DNA from: Bacteroidota bacterium | GTDB taxonomy: Bacteria > Bacteroidota > Bacteroidia > Bacteroidales > Paludibacteraceae | Length of the DNA: 62,658 bases | Reading direction: 5' to 3' | Assembly (NCBI GenBank): GCA_022708505.1 | Contig: JAKIYP010000005.1 | Span: 1-62,658 of the forward strand | In this document: in pieces, positions 26,042 to 35,333 of the stretch | Layout: each line of letters starts with the position of its first letter | How positions within the stretch are numbered: the first letter of the stretch is position 1 | Program-made: the position numbers and the translations under genes | Notes under the pieces: generated by a model | What the model was told of the DNA's origin: nothing | What the model saw: only the letters and a program-made list of their open reading frames with translations | Database searches by the model: none

Positions 26042-27262
26042 TTACTCGAGGCGTCTCATTGCTTCAAGGGTATTTTCGCGACTACCGAATGCCGAAAACC
26101 GGATGTATCCTTCGCCGCTTGCACCGAATCCCGCTCCCGGGGTGGTGACGATATTTTTTTCTTTCAACAGATAGTCAAAGTATTCCCAGCTGCTCATGCC
26201 GGCCGGTGTTTTGGCCCAAACGTAAGGTGCATTGATGCCCCCGAAGACAGTCAAACCAGCTTTTTCAAGTCCTTCCCGGATGATGCGCGCATTTTCTTTG
26301 TAATACGCGATTAATTCCGTTACCTGTTTCTTTCCGGCTTCGCTGTAAGTGGCTTCTGCTGCCCGTTGTACCACGTAAGAAGTTCCGTTGAACTTGGTGG
26401 TGTGGCGCCGGTTCCATAGCTTGTTCAGCATCACTTGTTCGCCGTCTTCCGAATAGGCCATCAATTGCTTGGGAACGATTGTGTATGCACAGCGTGTTCC
26501 GGTGAATCCGGCTGTTTTGGAAAAACTCCTGAATTCGATGGCCACTTCTTTGGCTCCCGGTATTTCGTATATGCTGTGAGGAACGTTTTCCTCTGTAATA
26601 AATGCTTCATAAGCTGCATCGAACAGGATGACGGCCTTATTTTCCCTAGCGTAATCGACCCAAACGGCGAGTTGCTCCCGGGTTAAGGTAGTGCCGGTCG
26701 GATTGTTCGGATAACAGAGATAAATCAAGTCCACTCTTTCTTTCGGAAGCTCCGGAACAAAGTTGTTTTCTTCCTTGCAGGGAAGGTAAACGATGTTGGA
26801 CCAGCTGCCCGACGCTTCGGGTTGACCAGCTCTTCCGCCCATGGCGTTTGTGTCGACATACACCGGGTATACCGGATCGGTCACAGCCACTTTGTTTCGC
26901 GTACTGAATATATCTCCTATGTTGCCGGTGTCACTCTTGGCACCGTCGCTGACAAATATTTCATCGGTTTCGATATCAATATTACGTGTTGCGTAATCAT
27001 TCGTTTTAATAGCTTCGCGGAGAAAAGCGTAACCCTGTTCAGGTCCGTATCCGCGAAATGTTGCCTGATTTCTTTGTTCTTCAGCGGCTTTTATCATCGC
27101 GTCGACCGAGGCGTCCGGCAGGGGGAGTGTTACGTCTCCGATTCCCATGCGGATAATCCCGGCTTCGGGATTGGATTCCTGATATCCGGCAACCCTTCGT
27201 GCAATTTCTGAAAATAGATAGGTGGCAGGAATCCTGATAAAATGTTCGTTAATCAATGCCAT
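26042..27262 (-). CDS. dapL: LL-diaminopimelate aminotransferase
   Basis: A 406-aa PLP-dependent class I/II aminotransferase that converts tetrahydrodipicolinate directly to LL-diaminopimelate in the lysine/peptidoglycan pathway, bypassing the succinylase steps. Characteristic stretches are [21 protein letters not shown] near the N-terminus, [30 protein letters not shown] and the lysine-containing [17 protein letters not shown]. The neighbour upstream is dapF (29 bp gap, same strand), which epimerises its product, so the two act in sequence. Confidence 0.95.
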   Translation of the reverse strand: MALINEHFIRIPATYLFSEIARRVAGYQESNPEAGIIRMGIGDVTLPLPDASVDAMIKAAEEQRNQATFRGYGPEQGYAFLREAIKTNDYATRNIDIETDEIFVSDGAKSDTGNIGDIFSTRNKVAVTDPVYPVYVDTNAMGGRAGQPEASGSWSNIVYLPCKEENNFVPELPKERVDLIYLCYPNNPTGTTLTREQLAVWVDYARENKAVILFDAAYEAFITEENVPHSIYEIPGAKEVAIEFRSFSKTAGFTGTRCAYTIVPKQLMAYSEDGEQVMLNKLWNRRHTTKFNGTSYVVQRAAEATYSEAGKKQVTELIAYYKENARIIREGLEKAGLTVFGGINAPYVWAKTPAGMSSWEYFDYLLKEKNIVTTPGAGFGASGEGYIRFSAFGSRENTLEAMRRLE

Positions 27263-27291
27263 TTCTGTTTACGATGTGTTTTATTGTTGTT

Positions 27292-28158
27292 TTATTGTTC
27301 TGCTTGTCCTTCGAAAACTGTGACTGCGTCTCCGGTCAGATATACATGATTATCCGACACTTTCCATTCAATGGTCAGGTTGCCGCCGAGCAACTCGATG
27401 TCGACTTTCCTGAAACTTAGTTTGTTTAATACTCCGGCTACTGCTGCGGCACAAGCGCCTGTTCCGCAAGCCATGGTTTCGCCCGATCCTCTTTCCCACA
27501 CGCGCATCTTCAGCTTGTCGTACGAAACGAGTTCGATAAATTCAGTATTCGTCCTGTTTGGAAAGATCGCCGCGTTTTCAATTTCCGGTCCTGTTTTCTG
27601 TAAATCCAATGAAGCAATATTGCCGGTGAAAATCACCGCGTGTGGATTGCCCATCGACACGGTTGTTATGTTGTATGCTCTTCCGGATGGAAACTTAACT
27701 GTTTCGTTAATCATCATCTCTTTATCTGTGCTTACCGGGATTGCATTTGTTTGTAAAATTGGTTCGCCCATATCTACTGTTACCCGTTCAACTTTTCCGT
27801 CTTTTCCCGGAAAGAGTTGCAGTTTTTTAATTCCCGCGAGGGTTTCGAGTGTCAGTTCGGTTTTGTTGGTCATGCCCTTGTCGAATACATATTTGCCGAT
27901 GCACCGGGAGGCGTTTCCGCACATTTCCGACTCTGAGCCATCGGCGTTGAACATGCGCATTCTGAAATCAGCTTTTTCCGAAGGTAATATCAAAACCAAC
28001 CCGTCGGAACCGATACCTTTGTGTCGGTCGCTCCATCGAACAGCTAATTCGGATGGATTTTCTATGTGCTCTTCAAAACCGTTAATATATATGTAATCGT
28101 TACCGGTTCCGTGCATTTTGGTGAAAAATGTAAGCTTTTTATGTTTTATTGTTGTCAT
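27292..28158 (-). CDS. dapF: Diaminopimelate epimerase
   Basis: A 288-aa enzyme that converts LL- to meso-diaminopimelate for lysine and peptidoglycan synthesis. Both catalytic Cys motifs are visible: MCGNASRCIGKYV and GETMACGTGACAAAVAG. The N-terminal KMHGTGNDYIYING is also diagnostic. I start at the ATG at 28158 (MTTIKHKKLTFFTKM); the frame runs 18 codons further up to 28212, but those residues are unrelated to the family and overlap the promoter region. It is first in a dapF-dapL operon. Confidence 0.95.
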   Translation of the reverse strand: MTTIKHKKLTFFTKMHGTGNDYIYINGFEEHIENPSELAVRWSDRHKGIGSDGLVLILPSEKADFRMRMFNADGSESEMCGNASRCIGKYVFDKGMTNKTELTLETLAGIKKLQLFPGKDGKVERVTVDMGEPILQTNAIPVSTDKEMMINETVKFPSGRAYNITTVSMGNPHAVIFTGNIASLDLQKTGPEIENAAIFPNRTNTEFIELVSYDKLKMRVWERGSGETMACGTGACAAAVAGVLNKLSFRKVDIELLGGNLTIEWKVSDNHVYLTGDAVTVFEGQAEQ

Positions 28159-28392
28159 AATGTTTATTAACTGATGCAAAATTATGCATAATGTCAATTC
28201 GCTCCAAATCATTTGAGCTTTGATTTGAAAAAAATGTGCACGAATGTTTAATTGTAATAATTACAAAAGAAAAATGGAGAAAGTGAAATGAAATTTGTTA
28301 AAATGCTTAACAAATGAAATAAAGGGTGTTTGTAAATTCAGAAAAAAGAAGCAATAATGATGGATGAGTAAGCATTAATATGATGTAGACTA

Positions 28393-30612
28393 TTACTCTC
28401 CCAGTTCCAGTTGATTTCTAACCAGATTGAAGTATTCGGATTGATTGGAAACAAGTTCCTGATGGGTGCCTTTTTCTGTAATCATACCGTTTTTCAGCAC
28501 GATGATTTGATCCGCGTTTTTTACGGTAGATAAGCGGTGGGCGATGACAATCACAGTCTTTCCGTGGAAGAATTTTTGCAGGTTATCATAGATGTGTTTT
28601 TCGCTTTCGGCATCAAGTGAGCTTGTTGCTTCATCGAAAAAAATATAATGCGGATTTTTATATACTGCCCTGGCAATCAGGATGCGCTGTCGTTGACCAC
28701 CGGAGATTCCATTCCCGTCGGTGCCGATTTTTGTTTTATAACCCAAAGGTAAAGAGTCAATATAATTGTCAAGAAAGGCTGTTTGGGTTGCAGTTTTTAG
28801 CTTCTCCGGGTCTATATCTTCATCTCCTGTCGCTATATTGCGTTCGATGGTGTCTGAGAATATATAACCATCCTGCATCACTACACCACTGTTTTGACGA
28901 ATACTCTTAGCAGATAGCCGGTTGATATTTTCCTTATCATATAAAATGTTACCTTCAACCGGACAAAAGAACTTCAGCAGCAACTTCAGTAGGGTGGTTT
29001 TTCCACTTCCGCTAGTCCCAACGATGGCCGTAATTTTACCTTCAGGTATAAATAAATTGATGTTTTTCAGAACGAATGGCGACTGGGGGCCCTGATATTG
29101 AAATGAAACATTTCTTAAAGTGATTCCTTTCTCAAGGGGTGTTAGTAGTTTTGTGTCTTGAATGTGTAAGGGAAGTTGATTAGGTTGTTCTTCGTCCGGG
29201 TTGTGTTGGACTTCGTTCAGACGTTCCAGCGATAAACGTGCTTCCTGCAGAGAACGAAAAAAGACGACCAGTTGGTTTACCGGAGAATTCATTTGCCCGA
29301 TGATGTAGGAAATACCCATCAATTCGCCCAGGGTCATTTGCCCAATTACCACCTGATAGGCAGCCAGGAAGGTTACCACGATGTTTTTAAACTGGTTGAA
29401 GAATTCAAATCCTGCATGTTGAAACTGGTCTATTCTCAATAACCTGAGGTTAATTTTATAGAGTTTTTGCTGAATATTCTCCCATTCCTTGCATTTGTAT
29501 TCTTCAAACTGATTCAGTTTCATTTCTGAAACACCATTAATCAACTCATAGATGGAACTTTGATTTTTGCTTTGTTCCTGAAATTTAAAATAATCAACAA
29601 TTTTGCGTTTTCGTAGCCAGAAGAACGACCAGAAGATCGCAATGGTGGTCATAATCAAATAAATCGCCAGAATATTGATGTCGTAGTAACATAGTACGCC
29701 GAAATAAACTGAGAATGTGATGATAGAGAAAGCTGTTAGTATAGTCTGTGATGTGATGAAATTCTCAATTCGCTCATTGTCTTGAATGCGTTGCTGAAGA
29801 TCTCCGATCATTTTCGATTCGAAGAATTTGATGGGTAAACGAAGCATCTTTCTCAAAAATGCTGCAATGATTCTGATGCTGAGTATTGTTCCTGTTTTTA
29901 AAGCAATTCGGTTTCTGATGATTTCGAAAGTAATCAATCCGAAAAACAAAGCCAGTTGTGCAAACAGGATAAGGGTAATAAAATCCAAATCTTTATAATT
30001 TATCCCTTTGTCGATAAGATTTTGGGTTAGAAACGGGAATGTCAGATTGATACCACTCCCAAGTAGCAGCAACACCATCATTGCGATGAGTTGTTTTTTG
30101 AATGGTTTCAGGAAGTTAAGCAAGTATTTGATTGAAGGCTTCCGTATCGTATCCTGTTTTTGTTTTGAAAATTGAGTTGAAGGTTCCATGAATAAAACCA
30201 CCCCTTCCTCGTCACCACTTAGAAATGAGAATTCAAATTTCTGTTGATTAAGCGAAATAAATCCATAAGCAGGGTCGGCAAGTTTAAATATATATTTGTT
30301 TGTAAACATTGACTTGCTGATTTTCCTAAGTACGACAAAATGATTTTGGTTCCAATGTAAGATACAGGGTAAGGATACTTGTGAACTAATGACCAGTCCA
30401 ATCAGTTTTTCAAGTGTAAGTTTAGTTGGTAAAGTAGAAAAACCAATTTTCTCCGCTGCTTGCGTTATGCCAAGCAAGGTTACGCCTTCACGGGTGAGGA
30501 AAGTGTTCTCGCGCAGGTACTGGATGTCATAAGTTTTGCCGTAATGACTTGCAATCATGGATATACAGGCCGGACCGCAATCCATTAAATCGTGTTGTGG
30601 AATAAATTTCAT
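28393..30612 (-). CDS. Peptidase-containing ABC transporter (C39 / PCAT), peptide exporter
   Basis: A 739-aa exporter that cuts precursor peptides after a double glycine and exports the core. The N-terminal C39 peptidase has DLMDCGPACISMIASHYGK (Cys12), the catalytic His in QNHFVVL (His91) and Asp in LADPAYGF (Asp113). About six TM helices follow between residues 165 and 440. The ATPase domain has Walker A VGTSGSGKTTLLKL, signature ISGGQRQRILIARA and Walker B YIFFDEATSSLD. It closes the RiPP operon, 53 bp after the radical SAM gene, and the double-glycine leaders of both peptides are the expected substrates. No HlyD-type fusion partner is seen in the cluster. Confidence 0.92.
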   Translation of the reverse strand: MKFIPQHDLMDCGPACISMIASHYGKTYDIQYLRENTFLTREGVTLLGITQAAEKIGFSTLPTKLTLEKLIGLVISSQVSLPCILHWNQNHFVVLRKISKSMFTNKYIFKLADPAYGFISLNQQKFEFSFLSGDEEGVVLFMEPSTQFSKQKQDTIRKPSIKYLLNFLKPFKKQLIAMMVLLLLGSGINLTFPFLTQNLIDKGINYKDLDFITLILFAQLALFFGLITFEIIRNRIALKTGTILSIRIIAAFLRKMLRLPIKFFESKMIGDLQQRIQDNERIENFITSQTILTAFSIITFSVYFGVLCYYDINILAIYLIMTTIAIFWSFFWLRKRKIVDYFKFQEQSKNQSSIYELINGVSEMKLNQFEEYKCKEWENIQQKLYKINLRLLRIDQFQHAGFEFFNQFKNIVVTFLAAYQVVIGQMTLGELMGISYIIGQMNSPVNQLVVFFRSLQEARLSLERLNEVQHNPDEEQPNQLPLHIQDTKLLTPLEKGITLRNVSFQYQGPQSPFVLKNINLFIPEGKITAIVGTSGSGKTTLLKLLLKFFCPVEGNILYDKENINRLSAKSIRQNSGVVMQDGYIFSDTIERNIATGDEDIDPEKLKTATQTAFLDNYIDSLPLGYKTKIGTDGNGISGGQRQRILIARAVYKNPHYIFFDEATSSLDAESEKHIYDNLQKFFHGKTVIVIAHRLSTVKNADQIIVLKNGMITEKGTHQELVSNQSEYFNLVRNQLELGE

Positions 30613-30665
30613 TTGTTTAGTTTAATCTCAATCAACCAGAAAGGAGATGTAATCCCAGCGCCTAA

Positions 30666-31958
30666 TCAGCTGATTGCGTAAATCAGCTTTTCAAGGATAA
30701 CATCAATCTTCTTTTTTTCATCAAAACCGTTTACGCAGTATTCCTTACCCTTGTTTTCAATTGCTTTTTGAGAGCAGGAACCGTTGCAAACGGGCATGAT
30801 AGTGCATTTCAAGCAGGGTGGATTCTTGAATTTGGCATTCATCCGTTCGATATATTTTTTATTCCATACGATTTCTCCTTCGTCAGTTAAAACTCCCTCT
30901 CTGTTTTCTGTTTTGAAATCTCTGGCTGTACATTTGAAAACATCACCGTTGAAATTGATGGTTGCCTGATTTTGTTTGTCCGCATAACAGGAGTATTGAA
31001 CGGTATCGGTGAATCGTGCATAATTTGTTTGCAGTCCTTTTGATTTAAAGTATTCAATGGTTTTCAAAATTTCATTGTTCAGATTAGTTTCTTCTTGCCA
31101 AACCTGATGAAAAGAGAAACTAATCAATTCTTTTTCCTTTTCAGTCAGGTCGGTAAAATCCTGTACGATAAGTACGAGATCATCGTTAATGGTTTCTTTC
31201 GAGAGATTGATACGGCATGTTACATGGAGCTTGTGTTTCAGACAGGATTTGATGTTTGTGATAATCCGATCGTAGCTGCTGATTTCTTTGGAAACAGAAC
31301 GTACCTGATTGTGTCGTTGGCGGTGTCCGTCTAAAGTTATCTGAAATGATCTTACACCGAGTCGGGTGCACTCCGAAAGTGTTTTTTCATTGATTAGCAG
31401 TCCGTTTGAAGTGAAATCAGACTGAAAAATAATTTTTTTATTGTGATTGTCAATACAGGACCGAACATGTTCCAGAATAGGCATCACTACTTGATTGAAA
31501 TACAGCAAAGGCTCTCCTCCGAACCAACCAATTGACAGATATTTTATCGCCGGATTGCTTAATTTATTGTCGATAAGTTTCTTTATTTTCTCTATCTCGG
31601 GTTTTCCCATTTTTGAATCTTTGATATGCGTTTCGTAACAGTACCAGCATTTGAAATTGCAGTTCATGGTGGGATTAATAATGAGATGGAAAAATTCCGG
31701 GTTGCAATCGATAGAGTGTACCTTGTCTTTGACGAGTTTCAGTTCATCTGTATCATTCGGAATGAAAAAGCGTTTCTGAACTAGTACGTCATAAAATTCC
31801 GGATGAATGTCTTTCAGTTTATCAACATCATCTGATTTCATTTGTTGATAAAGCTGGTGTAATTCGGGTGTCAGAAAGATAAAATCATTTTCAAGAGAAT
31901 TGTATCCAATAATACAATTTTCATAAGGGAAAAAGGTGTTAAACTGACTGTTTTTCAT
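30666..31958 (-). CDS. Radical SAM/SPASM peptide maturase
   Basis: A 430-aa enzyme expected to install a radical-generated crosslink on the neighbouring peptides. The SAM-cleaving 4Fe-4S motif CNFKCWYC is at residues 100-107. The C-terminal SPASM domain has the full spacing CxxC-x5-C-x3-C (CLKCTIMPVCNGSC), plus an earlier Cys (CTARDF) and a final one (KEYC), enough for two auxiliary clusters. The N-terminal ~80 residues before the barrel probably hold the leader-binding RRE-like region, though I cannot show that by eye. SPASM enzymes of this type make thioether (sactipeptide/ranthipeptide) or C-C links; the chemistry here is open. Confidence 0.92.
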   Translation of the reverse strand: MKNSQFNTFFPYENCIIGYNSLENDFIFLTPELHQLYQQMKSDDVDKLKDIHPEFYDVLVQKRFFIPNDTDELKLVKDKVHSIDCNPEFFHLIINPTMNCNFKCWYCYETHIKDSKMGKPEIEKIKKLIDNKLSNPAIKYLSIGWFGGEPLLYFNQVVMPILEHVRSCIDNHNKKIIFQSDFTSNGLLINEKTLSECTRLGVRSFQITLDGHRQRHNQVRSVSKEISSYDRIITNIKSCLKHKLHVTCRINLSKETINDDLVLIVQDFTDLTEKEKELISFSFHQVWQEETNLNNEILKTIEYFKSKGLQTNYARFTDTVQYSCYADKQNQATINFNGDVFKCTARDFKTENREGVLTDEGEIVWNKKYIERMNAKFKNPPCLKCTIMPVCNGSCSQKAIENKGKEYCVNGFDEKKKIDVILEKLIYAIS

Positions 31959-32067
31959 AGTTTTAATTTCTAATTTCTACTGTCTACTGCCTGCAGACTT
32001 GTTTATAATAAGCTCCCGGCTTTAACTTTACAACCAGGTTGCCATGTCGCAGTCGGAAGCTTGTTTT

Positions 32068-32244
32068 TTAACACATAATATTAATGCAGGTACAGTTACC
32101 GCAATTAAAAATGTTGGTTCTTGTTCTTGGTATCCTGAATCCACCTTTGAGCTTTAATAGTTGGTCGGATGTCAGGATGCTAAAACCTTCTTCAAGAAAT
32201 TTGTTTCCTGAAAGTAATTTGTCAACTTTCTTTTTCGATTCCAT
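32068..32244 (-). CDS. RiPP precursor peptide A (58 aa, double-glycine leader, Cys-rich core)
   Basis: A short gene translated by hand from the minus strand. The 35-residue leader begins MESKKKVDKLLSG and ends QLLKLKGG. The 23-residue core begins FRIPRTRTNIF and ends NCGNCTCINIMC. The leader has the same length as that of peptide B and aligns without gaps (FSILTSDQLLKLKGG against FTVLNVNQLDKLKGG), and both end in NCxNCxCxNIxC. It lies between peptide B and the radical SAM gene in the same orientation. Two independent lines (leader and core match to peptide B) support that it is real. The C39 exporter should cut after GG. Confidence 0.88.
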   Translation of the reverse strand: MESKKKVDKLLSGNKFLEEGFSILTSDQLLKLKGGFRIPRTRTNIFNCGNCTCINIMC

Positions 32245-32282
32245 AATTGAAGTGTTTTTTCAATGAATGGTGTCGCTACTGA

Positions 32283-32465
32283 TTAACAGTGAATGTTTGT
32301 ACAGGCGCAGTTACTGCAATTTCCAGCATTGAGATCTCCGACTGGATTTCTTGAGTTTAAACCACCTTTCAGTTTGTCAAGTTGATTCACATTTAAAACG
32401 GTAAATCCATTTTTGAAAGCGCCATCTTCGGCATACAATTTTGCTAATTTGTTCGTCGATTTCAT
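32283..32465 (-). CDS. RiPP precursor peptide B (60 aa, double-glycine leader, Cys-rich core)
   Basis: A 60-aa peptide from the ATG at 32465. The frame starts two codons earlier (32471), but beginning at MKSTNKLAK gives a leader exactly as long as in peptide A (35 residues, ending QLDKLKGG). The 25-residue core begins LNSRNPVGDLNAG and ends NCSNCACTNIHC. It contains four Cys in the pattern C-x2-C-x-C-x4-C, identical to A. The core residues outside the Cys motif differ freely, as expected of variable products of one maturase. It is 38 bp upstream of gene A. Confidence 0.9.
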   Translation of the reverse strand: MKSTNKLAKLYAEDGAFKNGFTVLNVNQLDKLKGGLNSRNPVGDLNAGNCSNCACTNIHC

Positions 32466-32554
32466 AAACATTTAATTTTAAATTAATAATTAAGTAATTA
32501 GATTCTCTTTTTTGAGCAGACATGGAATCATCGGTCTGCCTGATTGCAATCAAG

Positions 32555-34762
32555 TTATTTTATCCGTTCTTGTTCTTCGGTATTGCTTATATTGTGTTTG
32601 GTAGCGCGCAGATTCCGGTTGCCAAATTTGTAGCCGATAAATAGCCTAATGTTTTGGGTATCGCCGTAATTATCATACACATACCTGATGTTGTTAGAGG
32701 TGATAGTTGATTTCGCGTGATTGGTCCGCAAGATGTCGTTGGCAGTCAGCGATAGAATCAGGTTCTCGTTGAAAAGCTGAAGTTTGATGCCTGCATACAA
32801 TATATAAAGTGATTCAATGTGATTGTAGGCTGCCAGGTGCGGAAATTCGTAAAAGAGCCCAAGGTTTAGCATGCATGTTTTCTTTTTGTTCAGTGTAAAG
32901 TCATTGTTCGTGTATAATTTCCCGCTCACTATGTTCGTTGTCGGGATGGCAGCAGTCAGTGTTGCTTCTTTTCGCATGTAATAAGCTGCTGCATAGTTGT
33001 AGGAAGTCCACCACGGGAATGTGTCAAACAACCAACTTTCAGACAGTCCGGCGCTGAAATAATTGACACAATTTTCAGGATAATGACGTACAATCCTGGT
33101 GCTGGGATCTACAAACGGGAAACTGAAATAATCACCCGAAACGGCTGTGTACCAAATTTTGTGTTCAAAATTGGATGTGCTCAATGCGAATTCAAGATTA
33201 TCAGCATAAGAAGGTTTCAGGAAAGGATTTCCTTCATTATAATCATAGGCGTTAAAATACGATTTGAAGGGATTTAATGTCATGAAGTCAGGCCGGTTAA
33301 GTCTGCGGCTAAAATTAATACCTGCTGATCTTTCTTCGTTTGATTGATAATTCAGGAAACAACTTGGAAATACACGCAAGTAACGATTAGTTGTAGTCTG
33401 ATTGAGTGTTTGAGAATATCCTTCTGTCGTTGTATTTTCCAATCTGAAGCCAATTTGCATATCCAGCTTCTTTGAAAATTGTTTGGTTGCAGAACAATAA
33501 ACTGCCTGAATCGTTTCTTTGTAGTTAAAAATATTGGTTTGGTTTTCGTCGATGATATTATGGCCAGTACTGTTATCATAAAAAACAAAATCATTTTTAT
33601 TTTCTGAAAACGACACTTTGCCCCCGAAATTCAGGTTTACCCATTTCAGAGGCAGGTCAACATGAATTTTTGCTGCGTAATTCGTTACTTTACCATTGTT
33701 GCAGTTGATGTTGGCATAATACAAGTCAGGTAGCAGGTTACTGCCGGCATCGCATGTGTTTCCAAGATTGTTGATTGAATCGAATCCGTTGTAAATAAAG
33801 TAATCAAAATCAGCGACGATCTTTTTGCCGAGCGAGTCTATTTTTGTGATGCTGTGTAAATTGAAGGCATTCAAATAGCTATTTTTGCTCACATTTCTCA
33901 CAGTAAGCATGTATTCTTTTAAAAATCCGTCCGTGTCATATATATTAGTAGTGATGTGGTTGTTTGTACGGTAGTTGCCCGAGAGGTTGCCAAAATACAG
34001 GGCTCCGACAGTCCATCGGTTGTTTATTTCATAGTCGAACCCTGCGTTTCCGTTGATTAAATTGGTGTTACCTTTAAATGGTGCAGTTAAAATCCAGGTT
34101 TCATCCCCATAGGATATTGAGTTCTTCATGTCGTAAAAAGTCTGCCTGAAATCGGAAGTGAAACCCGAATAAAATGAGAGTTTCCTGGTTTTAAAATTAA
34201 ATTCTGCACCAGCATTCCCCTGTGGATAGGTTGCTTGCGTATAACTTCCCCTCAGATTCAGGTTCCATGAATCGTTGGTCGCCGTTTTCAATACAATATT
34301 GACAATGCCGCTGTTACCTTCCGCGTCGTATCTGGCAGATGGCGCCGTAATCACTTCGATGGATTTAACAGAAGCTGTTGGTATGCCTTTTAAATAAGCC
34401 GATAGACTTTCTCCACTGAGTGGAATGATCCTGTCGTTGATGGTGACTATTATGTTGCTTTTTGCCGTCATGCTGATTTGATCATCCTGTATTTGTACCC
34501 CCGGAGTCATGCGCAAAGCCTCAAAAATATTGCTGCCGGAATTATTTAAGGTGTTTTCTACATGGAAAATCAGACGATCATTTTTTCTGACGAACAATTT
34601 CTTGCGGGCAACTACATTAACTTCCTTTAGTTGTAATTTCCAGGCCGATGTGTCGGTTGCGTTTGGAATGCTGTTGGATTGTTGTGAAGTTTGGGCTGTC
34701 AGGTCATTGAAAAATACCAGCAATAGAAATGATACGGGAAAAACTATTTGATAAAATTTCAT
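32555..34762 (-). CDS. TonB-receptor-like outer-membrane barrel of the RiPP cluster
   Basis: A 735-aa outer-membrane protein with signal peptide (FPVSFLLLVFFNDLTAQ), a plug domain (~residues 60-155: NIFEALRMTPGVQIQDDQI and SIEVITAPSARYDAEGNSGIVNIVLK) and a ~22-strand barrel of the OMP_b-brl_3 type. It lacks the carboxypeptidase-like N-terminal domain of many SusC proteins. It is the first gene of the minus-strand RiPP operon. It could move the mature peptide across the outer membrane, or be a receptor for it; the reaction is not shown by sequence. The C-terminal tail (NISNTEEQERIK) is unusually charged for a barrel end. Confidence 0.82.
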   Translation of the reverse strand: MKFYQIVFPVSFLLLVFFNDLTAQTSQQSNSIPNATDTSAWKLQLKEVNVVARKKLFVRKNDRLIFHVENTLNNSGSNIFEALRMTPGVQIQDDQISMTAKSNIIVTINDRIIPLSGESLSAYLKGIPTASVKSIEVITAPSARYDAEGNSGIVNIVLKTATNDSWNLNLRGSYTQATYPQGNAGAEFNFKTRKLSFYSGFTSDFRQTFYDMKNSISYGDETWILTAPFKGNTNLINGNAGFDYEINNRWTVGALYFGNLSGNYRTNNHITTNIYDTDGFLKEYMLTVRNVSKNSYLNAFNLHSITKIDSLGKKIVADFDYFIYNGFDSINNLGNTCDAGSNLLPDLYYANINCNNGKVTNYAAKIHVDLPLKWVNLNFGGKVSFSENKNDFVFYDNSTGHNIIDENQTNIFNYKETIQAVYCSATKQFSKKLDMQIGFRLENTTTEGYSQTLNQTTTNRYLRVFPSCFLNYQSNEERSAGINFSRRLNRPDFMTLNPFKSYFNAYDYNEGNPFLKPSYADNLEFALSTSNFEHKIWYTAVSGDYFSFPFVDPSTRIVRHYPENCVNYFSAGLSESWLFDTFPWWTSYNYAAAYYMRKEATLTAAIPTTNIVSGKLYTNNDFTLNKKKTCMLNLGLFYEFPHLAAYNHIESLYILYAGIKLQLFNENLILSLTANDILRTNHAKSTITSNNIRYVYDNYGDTQNIRLFIGYKFGNRNLRATKHNISNTEEQERIK

Positions 34763-34855
34763 ACAGAATTAAAGTGCTAATGTGTAAAAATCAGAATCGG
34801 TTATGTTAATAGAAAATAATCTATGCAAAGATTGCAATAATTCCTGAGCCAAAAC

Positions 34856-34887
34856 TTGCTTCTTATTGCAGTTTTATTGTAATTTTG
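34856..34887 (+). promoter_or_regulatory. Promoter of the RiPP-cluster regulator
   Basis: TTGC at 34856, then a 20-nt gap, then TAATTTTG at 34880-34887. This fits the Bacteroidota -33/-7 pattern. It lies between the divergent TonB-like gene and the XRE gene, so the RiPP operon promoter must share this ~165-bp region. Confidence 0.5.
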
Positions 34888-34928
34888 TGCAAAATCTAAA
34901 TACTTATTTTTAAAGGAGAAGTTTTATC

Positions 34929-35288
34929 GTGTACAAAAGTAAGCTAATAAAAATGCGCAGAAAGCTGGGGTTTACGCAGGACAGGATGGCGGAAGCGCTT
35001 TGTATGGATGTTTCGTGTTACTGTCGGCGTGAAAGTGGACAGATTAAAATTCCGGCTGAGCAGTGGTTGAGAATAGCAAAGATCCTGGGAGTGTCCCTGG
35101 AAGAGATATACGAGTCGGAGGATGAGCTCATTGCTGTTGTGGATAGAAATGATGCTACTATTAACTGTGCTGAAGTGAGGCAATATACCCTGCCCGAAGA
35201 AATCTTAGATAGGTATCAGAAACACATCGAAATGCTGGAAATGGAACTCAACCGGCTGAAAGAATTGCTGAAACTGGCAGCGCGATAA
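34929..35288 (+). CDS. XRE-family regulator beside the RiPP operon
   Basis: A 119-aa protein with an N-terminal helix-turn-helix (KMRRKLGFTQDRMAEALCMDVSCYCRRESGQIKIPAEQWLRIAKILGVSLEEIY) and a C-terminal coiled coil (LDRYQKHIEMLEMELNRLKELLKL) that probably dimerises it. The start is GTG at 34929, preceded by AAAGGAG at 34912-34918, an unusually clear ribosome site for this phylum. An ATG at 34953 would begin at RRKLGF and cut into the domain. Because it is divergent from the RiPP operon and next to its promoter, it is the most likely local regulator. Confidence 0.8.
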   Translation: MYKSKLIKMRRKLGFTQDRMAEALCMDVSCYCRRESGQIKIPAEQWLRIAKILGVSLEEIYESEDELIAVVDRNDATINCAEVRQYTLPEEILDRYQKHIEMLEMELNRLKELLKLAAR

Positions 35289-35333
35289 TATCGTGCCATG
35301 GTAAGCTAACGGTGCGTTGTCCGCAGCCTTGCT

